Assembly (NCBI GenBank): GCA_009193035.1
Contig: SWDT01000016.1
Span: 744,001-808,000, forward strand
DNA length: 64,000 bases
Source of the DNA: Halicephalobus mephisto
Taxonomy: Eukaryota > Nematoda > Chromadorea > Rhabditida > Panagrolaimidae
Direction: 5' to 3'
The notes below the pieces were generated by a model. That model ran no database searches. It was not told where the DNA came from and saw only the letters and a list, made by a program, of their open reading frames with translations. Positions 1-12,003 of this stretch are shown here, piece after piece; the first letter of the stretch is position 1, and each line of letters starts with the position of its first letter. Made by a program: the position numbers and the translations under genes.

Positions 1-1886
1 CAGTACTTAGATTCCCAACATTCGGTTGATACCGGTAAGTTATATAACAAGACCGAATTAGAACATTTTTAAATTCTTTTAACTTAGTTACTTGATAGAG
101 ATGATGTAGATATGTGAAGTTAGGTCCTGAGCCGGAATAGACCTGAGAGCAACAACGAGTCCAGAAGAAAATTCCAGATTTATACCTAATTAATAATTTT
201 CTTTATCTATTAGATTGCATGCTTATTGGTAAATATTGTCAATTAAATTAATTGCAGAAAGTTAGAGTGAATATGAAGCTTCTTATGAGGTTACTGTAGA
301 GTAGCCTTAGTTGTCTTTACTATACACTTTTGGTATATTGCAGTGCTTTTTGAACATTTAATTTTATTATCTCTAATCCAATATCGTCATAATAAATCAT
401 TTTTATGAAACTTTTTTCTACTTTTATGGTATATTTTATAGATATTTCATTTCCCGATAAATCCTGGAAGAAAATAAAAAATTTGTTCATTTTAATTATA
501 GTATTTGTCACTTTTTTTATGTAATAATTTTTAATTGATGTAAATTATCACTTTTATTTTTCTATTACATGTTTTATTGAATGTAGTAATTTCTGAGGGT
601 ATCCGGAATTTCGCTATTCATATCTATAATTTCGAAACTGAATTTATTTTTTAACTTTTAGTCGTTAACTTTCAAGTGGTTCCAATAAATTCTACAGTAA
701 CTTTGATTGTTTAAGAAATAAAAATGTTGTTAAATTTTATCTTCGTTTGTTTATCCTCAAATTAAGCAATAAATCGAGTGACTTTGGTTCTACCGTAAAT
801 TCTGGAAACCTGTCATTTCTGAGTATTCCATTTCCTTGCAAGTCTCTAGTTTTGGCATTAGAAATAAATTTTATTTACATTACAAATATTAAATCATTTA
901 AGAATTCTACATACGGACAGACGTATAAAATTCGATTAATAAAGAAAGTAATAAGAACTGCAGAATCGAATTATTTCTTCAACCAACTTTATATTCAATG
1001 TATTACAATTTTTAAAACTTCCTTGGTTCGAAAACTCAACATATCTCATCTAAATCTTGATGAATTTACTTAGTCCGATGACTGTAGAACAGAATTAACT
1101 TGCTTAATATTTCGGAATTCTAGAATATGGAAATTAGTTAGTTCTGACATCATTGAGATGCCCTTCGTATCATATGCACAAATTCAGCCAAGTTTTTGCT
1201 CTAAAGAATCTCTGTCAATGTTTTCTAGATCAAAAACACTTGTTTGTTAATTTTTTTGTCTATTTGTATAAAAATTAGTGTTAAAAACCTCCACAAGAAT
1301 CTTCATAGATTTGACGATCCTGTAACTTTGAATGCATGTCTCTATTCCGTCTACCGATTTTCCCATGGGTCTGGAGGATGAATTCAAGTCAATCACATAA
1401 ATTTTTGTAAATATGAACTTTTGAACCTCATTTGAATAAGTTATTTTCTCACTTGATAGTTGGTCGTTCAATAAAAATGAACTTCTGAACTTTTGGAAAT
1501 TAACACTGTTATTCGCTGATTGGCTGTTAGTGAGAATAAACAGACCAGCCAATGAATAAATTTCCGCCGACAGTATACCTACGTGACTTTTGATTTTTCT
1601 ATAATGTGCAATTAAAATTAGAGGAGGACATTCAATAGTGAGTTATATGTACATTCTAATAACGATGTCATTTACTTCCTTCTTGGTATTAGCTCATGAA
1701 AATCATTAGTCTCAGTGTTTTTTTTATTGCATTTTGAACATATTACCTATTGCTTGAAAAAATATACATGCAGTGAAAGTTTATTTAAGTTTTACCCATT
1801 TGAACAGAAATGCCGTTTTCAAATACTTACTTTGTTTATTTTTAGGTTTTTATTCTGATGTTTCTACTGTTTCTAATCCAACTAAC
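1..1886. other. Left-edge intergenic region, no supported gene
   Basis: AT-rich sequence with only short open frames that show no family signature, no convincing exon chain and no codon bias. It probably holds the 5' flank of the chemoreceptor gene that follows. A splice acceptor (TTTTTAG) near 1845 in front of an open frame leaves room for an upstream non-coding or signal-peptide exon that I could not identify. Confidence 0.5.
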
Positions 1887-3222
1887 ATGAACGCAACATT
1901 TACAAGTTCCTTGTATACAATTGTTCTTCTTCCGGTAACGGAATCTGCATCCACTGAACCTACCTCATCGGCTTCTGTATCGACTCCTTTGGCGAAAATT
2001 GATGACATCATAGTTGGGATATGCATGTTCGTCTGTTCTATTCTTTGTATTTTCCCTAACTTGGCCGTCATGTTGGCAATCAAGAAGGACAAGGAACTTT
2101 ACCGAATGAATGCCTACAAACTAATGATCTTCATGTCCTATTTCGACATAGCTCAACTAGTTATCCACGCTATCACTGGAGTTTTCAATTGCTTTCAGAC
2201 GACGTTTAGCTACACTTTTGCCAAGTTGCTGGGAGCAGTAGCAAGTCCTTCTTATATTACCTATGCAGTGTTAACTATAATTCTCTCGATAAACAGACTC
2301 ACTCAGCTTTGTTTTCCTCGGGTAGACAAAGTCATGTTTTCTGAAAAGGCCATGATATTCTGGTATATTGTAGGATTCGTCTGTTTCGGGGTCTTCTGTT
2401 GTGTTTTCGCCAGTCCACTGGCCACCATAATTTACTTCCCCGCGCAGTGGTCGTGGGATTACGATTTTAAAAGATATCCTAGAAGTAAAATAGTCCAGAC
2501 TGTGGCGATCATTATTGAACTCGGGGGGATTCCCGTCAGTGGATTGATCTATTGCTATGTTTTTCTTGTATTGGTCATCAAGGTACAGTAATTTAATTAC
2601 TTTATACTGTGATTTAATTTTTGCTTTCAGAGAAGAAAATTGACAACCTCGAAGGATCACAAAGCAGAATTAAAAATTCTAATTCAAGCATTCATAATTA
2701 CACTCTACTGTAGTGCTATGAATTTTATGTGGCATAATTACTCGGTAAAAACTAGTTATTTAGAAACCCCAAATCAATGTTGTTGCAAAATTATTTCGGC
2801 ATAAATTCCCAAGCTTCTAAGATTTTCAGAATCGTCAATTTCAGATTGTGTCGAAACTTGTTATTATAATCTAAAAAGCTCTGAAATTTCCGCAAGATCT
2901 CGGAAAGTTCCAGAGACTTGTAATGTTTTAAAAACTATGAAATATTAGTTATTTTGCGTTTTTAAATCAGTCAAATTTCAGATCGTTTTGCCGGAGACGA
3001 AAGTGGCGTATTCTTTACTCAACTTCATGTGGATCTTCAATGGAGTTGTCAATCCCATCATTTACAGCATTGTTAACACGTTTGTCCAGTTCCATTTTTT
3101 TGATTTAATTCAGTCATTTTAGGACAATCAGGAAGAATATATCTCTCAGTTTTGGAAGCAAAGATCATGTGACTTTAGTTACCAAGAGTCCGACGGCTTT
3201 TTTTGGTAAGATTAGACAATAA
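1887..3222 (+). CDS. Serpentine (seven-helix) chemoreceptor, srt-like
   Basis: Four exons: 1887-2582, 2631-2744, 2982-3079, 3123-3222, giving 335 residues, the usual length of nematode chemoreceptor GPCRs. The N-terminus is Ser/Thr-rich with a possible glycosylation site (MNATF). Hydrophobic helices follow from about residue 35. Recognisable features are YRMNAYKLM after helix 1, LSINRLTQL at the end of helix 3, a long extracellular loop with tryptophan and proline before helix 5, and NPIIYSIVN in helix 7 followed by the basic TIRKN. This fits the nematode Srt/Srx-type receptors, which act in the membrane of sensory neurons; the exact subfamily is an inference. The start is the first in-frame ATG; an upstream exon could add residues. 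The four exons join in phase without internal stops, so the gene looks intact. Confidence 0.8.
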
Positions 3223-4247
3223 AAATAATAAATTCAATAAAAAGTTTTAGCTACTGAGAAAAATAAAAACCAAAATTCAGTACATATCAATGCAAACCCA
3301 GTCAATGGACAGAGAAAACTTGTTTTTGTCACTTAAAGCGAGTTTTTGATTTCAATCAGACGCCATAAGGACTGAGCTGAAGCAGATACCTCAGTGAATC
3401 ATTAACTTTCTCAGGAAATAATGATAAATCTTGCAAACAGAATAGAATAAACAAGACATGAGTATTGTCTCAGGAGTTGATGACATAAACCACCATTTCA
3501 TTAGAAATAAAGGATATGAAAAAAAGCAAATTATAAAACTTGCTAGAAGGTATTTAGAAAACCGTTATCGTGAAGAGCAAAATAATTTTTTCATTAAAAA
3601 TTGTCAAAATCTTGTAACTTTTTGTGTTTCGGATTTGGAGTTTAGTTATATAACAATTTCAACAAAAATAAAAGAATAAAATTTCAAATTCATCTTTGAG
3701 CACATAGTGCTCTGTCAGATGTTTGTATTAAAGACCGATCCATATAATTTTTTCAGTCATAAAAATAGAGATATTATACAGTTTGTAGTTATTCTAAATG
3801 GTTTCGAAATTTTTGCTTTGAATTGTTTTCCATAGAATTCCTATAGTATATTTTATACGTAATTTTTACATTAGATTCATTAGATTAAAGGTTGAAAACG
3901 ATAGAATATAAGCAATGGTCCACTAGAACTATTTCTCAATAAAGGATCCACCTGATTATTCATCAGTTTAAACAACTGTGACGTCACTTTATCGACCATT
4001 CTATAGAAACAAATCATGAGATTAGAGGTGCGTCTCGTTTGTTCTTTCCTTTTTAGCTACATTGGACGATTGATGATTAATTGATTACGTACTTGGACAA
4101 CGCTCTAATTTCTCTATCTTTTTCCCTTGCGAAATTTACGTCATAATCGATATCTTCACTAAGATAAGGCTTTCATTTCATTGATTCCTCGTTATATAAT
4201 CACTCGAACTTTCTGTTTCATCACTTGATTTCATTCCTTTTAAACCT
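3223..4247. promoter_or_regulatory. Spacer and promoter region of arrd-A
   Basis: No supported gene. Two CRE-like sites are present: TGACGTCA at 3979-3986 and TTACGTCA at 4137-4144. GGTGCGTCT at 4027-4035 followed by AGCTACATTG is shared with the arrd-B promoter (6115 onward). A TATA box, TATATAA at 4193-4199, lies 55 bases before the arrd-A ATG. The small open frame at 3458-3679 has no supporting signal. Confidence 0.55.
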
Positions 4248-5529
4248 ATGTCTGATATTCAAATTATTCTCGAGCCTCGTAAACACGTTTATTACCCAGG
4301 TGATAATGTTAGTGGATATATTCTCCTAAATTTGTCCAAAGAAAAAAAGGTTAATAAAGTTTGCTTGGAAGCCAAGGGTCAAGCTCATGCTACTTTTTGG
4401 CATGGTCACGGTGATAACAATCGTTGCTACAGAAGTGAAATCATCTATCTCAAGGATCATTTAACTCTGTGGGAGAAGAACAAAGCTAAAGGAAAAAAAT
4501 TCTTGCCAAGTGGGAGTAACAAATATCCGTTTTCTTTCACTATTCCTCATGATGCTGCTCCTAGCTTGAAGGGTACTCATGGACATATACGATATAGACT
4601 AAAGGCTGAACTAGATCTCCCTTGGGCTCTAGATAAACATTGTGAACTCGACATTATGGTAGGTAGTTCTGTTAATCTTTACTCTTCTCCTATGTACTCT
4701 CAACCTCAATCGGCATGCATTCATAAAAGCAGTGCTTTTACACCATCCAACTCTTTAGAAGCCACTGTAAGTTTTTTGATTCTCCCTAAGTTAGTACTGT
4801 AGTCCTTTTAGGTTACTATTCCTCGCCTAGCTTGGATGGCTGGTGAGATGATTCCGGTTTACTGTAATATCACAAACAACTCTTCACATGACCTTTCTGC
4901 CATAGAAATTAAGATCGTCAGAAAGGAAGTCGTCACGGGACAATTATCATTAGGACATCACTGTAAAATGAGCCATGAATACATTGACAAAATACTGTCC
5001 ATGAGAACTGACGTCTGTATTCCCTCTTCAACATCGAAACAAATTGAGGTAGATGTTCGTGTACCTGCGAGTTTAATTACCATCACCAATTGCCCTATCA
5101 TAAATATAACTTACGAACTTATAGTAAGAAAATGTTCTCAAGAATAAACTCATCCTATATTCTAAATTTTAGGTCGAACTTCATACTAAAGGTATTTTTT
5201 CATCGTGCCCTTCCACTTGCATGCCAATTATTTTCTCCAACATTCCTCTAAATCAATCTTCACATATCCCGACAATTGAATTCCAATCTTCAACAGCTAT
5301 TCCTCCACCATATCCATCAGTGGCTCCAGTTACGGGTCAAAGTACTATGTCTCAACCTATCCTATATCCTAGTGCTCCACCTCCGTATTCCCTATATGCT
5401 TCAAATCCTAGTTTAGAAGCTTCTACCTCGAGCTCAGCCATTCCAGCTCCAGAACAGTTTCGCCAAAGATTCCCTTCTGCCCCTCCATTGGAATATGAAA
5501 AGCCATCTACCGAGGTTGTGAAATTGTAA
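4248..5529 (+). CDS. Arrestin-domain protein arrd-A (alpha-arrestin) with PPxY motifs
   Basis: Three exons, 4248-4766, 4812-5123 and 5173-5529, encode 395 residues. Residues ~1-173 form an arrestin N domain (starts IQIILEP, then YYPGDNVSGY and the conserved GTHGHIRYRLKAELDLPW), and exon 2 supplies the arrestin C domain (NITNNSSHD, VPASLITITNCP, NITYEL). The tail is Pro/Ser-rich and has two PPPY motifs (in AIPPPYPSV and APPPYSLY). In the alpha-arrestin family such motifs bind WW domains of Nedd4-type ubiquitin ligases, and the protein acts as an adaptor for membrane cargo; that role is inferred here. Intron 1 (4767-4811) is identical to that of arrd-F. First and most complete member of a six-gene array. 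Confidence 0.92.
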
Positions 5530-6323
5530 AAACATTATTTGTGAGTACCTTGAATTAGATAGTTTGGAAAATAAAGTAACAAATAGCTCTATTTTCTATA
5601 TACAGACGACTTCTATGGGAGTAATAAAGGCAAAAATGATAAAAACTAATTTGCACTGTAAAACATTTAAAAAATCTATTTTACACAGTTCAAATTTGTT
5701 GTTATCAAATTCTTTTGAAATGCTACTAATAGGAGTTCAAGATTTGAACAATTTCAAAATAAAAAATATTTAAAAGCCTACATTTATTTAATATGCAAAC
5801 TTTACTCCATTATTCTTTAAAAATATATCAGGTTTCTCATATTTGTGTTAGAACCATATTCATTTATTTTTGAAAGTGATCACAATAGAAATACTTTGTA
5901 ATTTATAATATTTTTTATTTTACCTAATTATTTTCTATATAAATCATAGGATATGTCGCATTTTAAATTTTTCACAATATTTACATTGTGAGAGTAAAAC
6001 ACTACAAAACAATGGTTCATTAAGAACACTGCAATAGTTTTCACGAGTTTAAACAAACTCGACAACGCGTTTTCAATCTTTTCACTGACAAAACGGAGAT
6101 CGCCGGTGCGTCTTGTCCATTCTTTTGGCTTAGCTACATTGAGTGGTCAATGATGTCACTGGTTGTATACTTTCAATAGGGATTTAACCCATTGATTATT
6201 TTCCATTTTCAAGCTAGCTACATGATCGACATTTCCTTATAAGGCTTTTATTTTATTTGCTCTACGTTATAAAGCATCTGAGCTTCCTATATTTCTCCAA
6301 TTTCTTCCATTCTCTTAGCACTC
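5530..6323. promoter_or_regulatory. Spacer and promoter region of arrd-B
   Basis: AT-rich spacer. The last ~250 bases resemble the arrd-A promoter: GGTGCGTCT at 6115-6123, AGCTACATTG after it, a degenerate CRE (TGATGTCA, 6151-6158) and a TATA box (TATAAAG, 6268-6274) 56 bases before the ATG. Nothing else was recognised. Confidence 0.5.
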
Positions 6324-7456
6324 ATGACTGATATTCAAATTATTCTCGAGCCTCGTAAGCGCGTCTATCATCCAGGCGATAATGTCAGCGGATATGTGCT
6401 TGTAGACCTGTCTAAAGACAAAAAAGTTAACAAAATTTTTTTCCAAGCCACGGGCCGAGCATATGTTGCTTTTTGGCACGGTGATGATGGTGATCGTCGA
6501 TGTTACAGAGCAGAAAAAACTTATCTAAAAGACCACTTGATTCTGTGGCAGAAGAGTAAAGTTAAAGGAGCAAATCAGTTATCAACTGGCAATAAGAAAT
6601 ATTCCTTTTCGTCTGTTATTCCTAAAGATGCTCCCCCTAGTCTCGAAGGCACTCATGGGCATATACGGTATATCCTGAGGGCTGAATTGGACCTTCTTTC
6701 GACTCAGAATAAACATTGTGAACTTGAGATCAAAGTGGTTATTCCCCTAAATCTCTACTCTTCCCTACTATACACCCAACCCCAATCCGCATGCATTCAC
6801 AAAAGAAATATATTCTCATCTTCAAATGCCATACTAGCTATCGTAATTTTCCCTTAAACTTTAAATTAGTAATAAACTTTTTAAGATATCTGTGCCTCGT
6901 TCAGCTTGGACAGTCGGGGAAACTATTCCAGTTTATTGCATCATTACAAATAATTCTTCATATGATATTTCTGATGTGCAGATTTCGATTCGCAAACGAG
7001 AAGCATTCACTACTCAAAGCGGTCAAGACAAGTCTTCTCGTTTAACTATTGTGTGCCACTCCAAAGTTCATTCCAAGAAATACCCTATTTCTGTTCCATC
7101 ATCAGCATCGGAATCATGTCAATTTCCCTTACGTGTACCTGCAAATTTACTCAGCTTATATAATTGTCCTCTTCTTACTGTACAGTATATACTCAAGGTT
7201 AGGATTATTTTTCAGTGTCTTTGCTAATTTGAAGTTCCAGATCAAGCTTCATTTCCACGGCGTTTTCTCATGCTCTTCCGTCACTTCCCTGCCCGTCATT
7301 TTCTCCAATATCCCTCTGGTTCAGTCATCGGTATCTGCACAAGTCCCAGCAATTGGATTCCGACCTTCAACAGCGCTTCCTCCTCCATATTCTGTCATTC
7401 AAAAATCTTCAGTTCCGAAAAAAAGTGTTATGCCTTCATTTACGCTAATGCCCTAA
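6324..7456 (+). CDS. Arrestin-domain protein arrd-B, shortened C-terminal tail
   Basis: Exons 6324-6842, 6886-7197 and 7241-7456 give 348 residues. Exons 1 and 2 have exactly the same lengths as in arrd-A (519 and 312 bases). The N domain reads TDIQIILEP...VYHPGDNVSGY and ends with GTHGHIRYILRAELD. The C domain keeps TNNSSYDIS and VPANLLSLYNCP. The tail holds one PPPY (LPPPYSVIQ). Translation stops at TAA 7454-7456, but the same frame then continues as SSFYPNAPVPYSS before a second stop. That matches the position of the second PPPY region of arrd-A, so the tail was probably cut by a nonsense mutation. Likely still functional as a one-motif Nedd4 adaptor, by inference from the family. Confidence 0.9.
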
Positions 7457-8816
7457 TCCTCTTTCTATCCTAATGCTCCAGTTCCTTACTCTTCTTAAGT
7501 CTCAAAACCCTACTTAAACAAAGTCTAGTTCGGTTTTAAACTTTTCCCATGTGTGACTCTTGTCTAAGATGTCCTACATGTTTTGAGATAAAATAAGAAG
7601 TACCTTTTGAGAATACAGAAGTGCGGACATTTCTCATTTATAAATGTGTTCCACATAATGATGTTAAAAATACAAATACAAAATAGCTCCAACTTTTCCA
7701 CATAAGTTAATTTTCAAAGAATAACCCAAGGTTCAAAAAATGATAAAACATAATTGTCGTCATAATAGAAATGAAAAAAGTATTTCTTAGAGCTGGAATT
7801 TCTTGTATTAAAACTACTTTAAATCGATTACTTGGTACAAATGTTTGAAACTCGACTTACTTATATGTAAAGAAGATATTGAAAATAAATTCTTATATGA
7901 ATTTAACACACAAATTATATCGCATAAGTCATCACAAATAAAGTACTTTAATCGATATTTATGCCAAAAGGGAGTCCATCTATTTTTGACAGTTATGGAA
8001 ATTAAAACATAAAATTTGTAACCATTTTTACATCATAAAAAAGTTATAGCTTAAACTATCTTTAGTTACATGACAATTGTAACTCATGCATTTATTTTCC
8101 AATTCTGGAATTGAAACTGGGAAAAAGTACTTGCAATGGAGTAATAGGGTTTGTAAATTCTGAATCTGAAATCATAAACAGAAATTGAGCTTCAGAATCC
8201 TGGATTCTGCAGACTAATCCTCAATGTTAAGAATACTTAAAATTTTATCCTAAAGTTCTACAAACAAGTGGAAATTCGTCTAAAATAGTTTTTAAACTAC
8301 CATATGAAACATACAAAGTTATTTAAAATGCTTTTTTATCTTTAATTTTTGAATTAAAGTTGTGAAAAATTGGAACATAAATGCTTTGGATAAAAGTGTT
8401 CCAACACGTGGTTTTTTACAGGATTTTAGAAACGTATTCTATTTAATTTTTACAATACGCTTTGTAGTTTGAAGGGTACAAGTTATAAAGCAACATTAAT
8501 TCAGCAAAAATATTTCTCAACGATGAACGCAATGCATTTTACAAATTGAAACCAATTGACGTCAATGCCTGTCATTTCAAAGACAGAACACAAAACCGAA
8601 GATACAACCTATTCTTTTTCGTCTCTATTGATGCATTAATGATTCAGTGATCTGTTATATTCGCTGAACACATTTACATTCATAGGTTTGTTTCACTTTC
8701 TGTGATTTACATCACATTCGGTTTTTTAGGAAGTAAGATATGATTCACCAACTTAATCTTATAAAATCACTCGCGTTTCTTTCATTCATCTAATTTACTT
8801 CTTCCTTTCGAAACTC
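7457..8816. promoter_or_regulatory. Spacer and promoter region of arrd-C
   Basis: The first ~50 bases are the abandoned reading frame of the arrd-B tail. The rest is AT-rich without a recognisable gene. A perfect CRE palindrome, TGACGTCA, lies at 8557-8564, and a TATA box (TATAAAA, 8760-8766) lies 57 bases before the arrd-C ATG, followed by TCACTCG as in arrd-A. Confidence 0.5.
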
Positions 8817-9728
8817 ATGTCTAACATTCAGATTATTATGGAGTCCCCTCGGTTTATGTGCGATCCGGATGATACTGTGGCTGGATATATTCTTGTAAAT
8901 TTGTCTAACGACGAAAAGAGTAATAAAACTTGTTTGGAAACTACCGTAGGTTTTTCTCAAGCTTTAAATTAATAATAAAATTTCTAAGGTTTCCACGTCT
9001 CGTTTAACTTGGACAGCCGCTGAAACCATTCCGTTTTACTGTAATATTACAAACAATTCTTCTGACAATGTCTCTGCTATAGAGGTTGCGATTATCAAAA
9101 AAGAGATTTCCTCAGAACAAGCTTCTGAGCAGCACGATAAAGTAGTCGGAGAAAAGATTATGAGAATACAGTCTGTGAAAAATGACATCAACATTCCCTC
9201 CTCGGCCTCAAAGCAGACTCAAGTGGATATTCAAGTACCCGAGAATCTAGCTACCATCACCAATTGTTCCATCGTCGACGTAACTTATGAATTGGAGGTA
9301 GAAAGAGATTTTTAAGAATGAACTCATCTAAATATTGTAAATTTTAGATCAAAGTTTATTTTAACGACGTTTTGTCTTGTTGTTCTACTTGTATGCCTCT
9401 AACTTTCTCGGATATTCCCTTCGATAAACCATCGTCATCTTCGCATGTTCCGACAATTGAATTCCAACATTCAGAAGATTGTCCTCCACCACATCCATTG
9501 ACACCTCCAATTACAGGACCAAATTCCATATCTTCATCCCTATCAATCTCCCAATCCTCCCTGTACCTCGATGCTCCACCTCTGCACTCTATTTATGCTT
9601 CAGCCCCTTCTTTAGCAACTTGCAGCTCAAGTTCAAATATTCCACCTCTATACTATTCTCGTACAAGATATCCTTCAGCTCCATCAGTGGAATCTGGAAA
9701 AATGATTTTTGAAACTACAAAAATGTAA
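8817..9728 (+). CDS. Arrestin-domain protein arrd-C lacking most of the arrestin N domain
   Basis: Exons 8817-8945, 8989-9297 and 9348-9728 give 272 residues. Exon 1 is only 129 bases against 507-519 in the paralogues: it begins normally (MSNIQII...VAGYILVNLSND) but jumps from NKTCLE straight to the exon end, losing about 130 residues of the N domain. The splice donor and frame are preserved. Exon 2 is a normal arrestin C domain (TNNSSDNVS, VPENLATITNC). In the tail the first two expected PPPY sites read PPPH and PPLH, but PPLY is present near the end. Promoter elements remain intact, so it may be transcribed. It could be a truncated regulator or a gene in decay; the absence of frameshifts or stops favours an expressed short form. 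Confidence 0.78.
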
Positions 9729-10337
9729 AATTACTTAACAGTTAAATTTTATAAATAAAAGTAGAGATAGTTCTGATTTTTGGAAGTAAATGTTATCAGG
9801 AGGATAATAAGGACTTCAAAAGCAACAAAAATTGCACTGCATTATTCAAAGATTCGATATCGAATTGAATATTTATACAAAAAATAAATCCATATAATGC
9901 TTGGCAACCATAAAAGTAGAAACTATAAAAACTTACAAAAGATTTCCATTTTATCATCTTTAATTATTTCCTATGAAAATCACAGGATACATAATATTGT
10001 TAATTTTTAATAATCTTTATTTCAAAAATTAGAAAACACAAAGAAGAATGAATCGCTAGAGATATTACTAAAATTCACACATTTTCGACGTCATTTCTAC
10101 GTCATCCAAAAGACAATCATGGAGTTGGATGTACATCGTGTCGTCACCCTCTAGGTGCATTGGAAGTCTAACGACGTAATTGATTGTGTCCCCCGAACAG
10201 ATCTATCGATGCTTCTCTTTTAGGTTTGTATCGCAGTCAATATTTCCCCAAAATTAGGTGTTTATTTCCCCAATTAATCTATATAAAGAAAGTCATGTGT
10301 CTTAAATTCGCTCAACTTGTCCTGTTTTTCAACACTT
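9729..10337. promoter_or_regulatory. Spacer and promoter region of arrd-D
   Basis: Contains two CRE-like half-palindromes close together, CGACGTCA (10086-10093) and CTACGTCA (10097-10104), and a TATA box, TATATAAA (10280-10287), 58 bases before the arrd-D ATG. The upstream part is plain AT-rich spacer. Confidence 0.55.
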
Positions 10338-11640
10338 ATGACTGACATTCAAATTATTCTCGAGCCTTGTAAACGAATCTATCACCCGGGCGATAATGTC
10401 AACGGATATGTGCTTGTAAATCTGTCTAAAGAAAAAAAGGCTAATAAGATCTGCTTCGAAGCGAGAGGCCGAGCACAAGTGGTCTTTTGGCATGGTCACG
10501 GCGATCATCGTTTCTGTTACAGAAGCGAGGTAATTTATCTACAAAACTATTTAATTCTGTGGCAGAAAAACGAAGTCAGTGGAGAAAAATCGTTGCCAAG
10601 TGGAAGTAACAAATATCTATTTTCTTTCGCTATTCCTCATGATGCTGCCCCTAGCTTGAAGGGTACTCATGGACATATACGATATAGGCTAAAGGCTGAA
10701 CTAGATCTCCCTTGGGCTCTGAATAAACACTGTCAACTCGACATCATAGTGGGTAGTCCTGTCGATTTAAATAGTGATCCTACATACGTTTACCCTCAGA
10801 CCGCATGCATTCACAGCAATACCTTCTCATCTATATTAACTACTGTAGGATTTTCTAACTTTCTCGGAACTAATATTATAATTTTTAGGTCTCTATACCT
10901 CGTTTAATTTGGTCAGCTGATGAAGTTATTCCAGTTCACTGCAATATCACTAACAATTCCTCACATGGCGTTTCTGTTATAGAAATTGCTATTGTTAAAA
11001 AAGAAATCTTTAAGGGGAAAACAATTCTCTCACATCGCGGTAAAATGATCCATGAGTGTATTAAGAAAATCCTGTCTATGAAGAATGACATATGTGTTCT
11101 TTCTTCAACAACGCAACAAGTTCAAGTCGATGTTCCGGTACCATCAGATCTAGTCACCTTCACCAAATGTCCTATCATGAGCATAACTTACGAACTTGTG
11201 GTGAGAAACAGCTTTCAAAAGTTCATTTATCCATGTATTCCAAATTTCAGGTCAAGCTTCACCTTAACAGCGTTTTTTCTTCTTGTCCTTCTACTTCTTT
11301 GCCCGTAATTTTATCTAATGTCCCGCTAGTTGAATCATCACGATCTTCACATATTGAAAACATGAGATCACAACCTTCGTTAGCTTTTCTTCCGCCATAT
11401 TTTGCCATTTCGATGTTTCCAGCTGTTGATCAAAATACTACGTCTTTCTCCATGTCAATGGCTCAATCTATTCCTTACTCTGATGCTCCGCCTTCTTATT
11501 CTTTGTACATTTCAGATCCTTCTTTGGAAACTTCTAGTTCAGACTCCAACATTCCGCCTCCATATGATCTTCGTCCAAGATGTTTTTCAGTTCCTGCAAT
11601 CGAGTATAAAAGAGTGCCTTTTGAAATTGCTGAAGTATGA
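10338..11640 (+). CDS. Arrestin-domain protein arrd-D with PPxY motifs
   Basis: Exons 10338-10844, 10889-11200 and 11251-11640 give 402 residues. N domain: TDIQIILEP, IYHPGDNVNGY, GTHGHIRYRLKAELDLPW. C domain in exon 2: ITNNSSHGVS, VPSDLVTFTKCP, SITYEL. The tail contains PPSY and PPPY, plus LPPY, so it probably binds Nedd4-type WW domains as is known for alpha-arrestins. Nucleotides ~10600-10740 are nearly identical to arrd-A ~4520-4660, while flanking parts of exon 1 differ more. That patchwork suggests conversion between the two genes. The start ATG at 10338 aligns with the starts of all the paralogues. Confidence 0.92.
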
Positions 11641-12003
11641 GAATACATTATTTATCAACGTGCTTAATGTATTCGAATAATATGTAATGCAAATGTTGAA
11701 ACTTTCTAGATCGTCGATGATTTTCAGAAAAGTAAAACAATTAAGTGATCACTGCCTTAAATTTTATTATCGCTGAACGGACAAAACACTATGATTCAAA
11801 GAAATTCTTGTTTTTATCAAAGCTATAATTATTATGTGAGAACAATTCATCTGACGGTGAACTTTAAATAATCATTTACGTCATTTTAAAGAAACCGTAA
11901 CATCCTGTTTTTCGAAGAGATAACAGTTAAGACTTGTTTCACCGATTCATCTCTATGAAAACTCATAATTCTTCTAGATTCATTCACTTGGTTCTGATAA
12001 GAA
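11641..12003. promoter_or_regulatory. Short spacer and promoter region of arrd-E
   Basis: Has one CRE-like site, TTACGTCA at 11876-11883. No good TATA box is present at the usual 55-58 base distance; the sequence there reads CTATGAAAA. Otherwise unremarkable. Confidence 0.4.

Noticed and set aside
747..1552. Open frames of ~100 codons on both strands near the left edge
   Set aside because: Low-complexity AT-driven translations without motifs; no linked exons.
3458..3679. 73-codon open frame after the chemoreceptor
   Set aside because: No splice context, no family resemblance, AT-rich codons; expected by chance.
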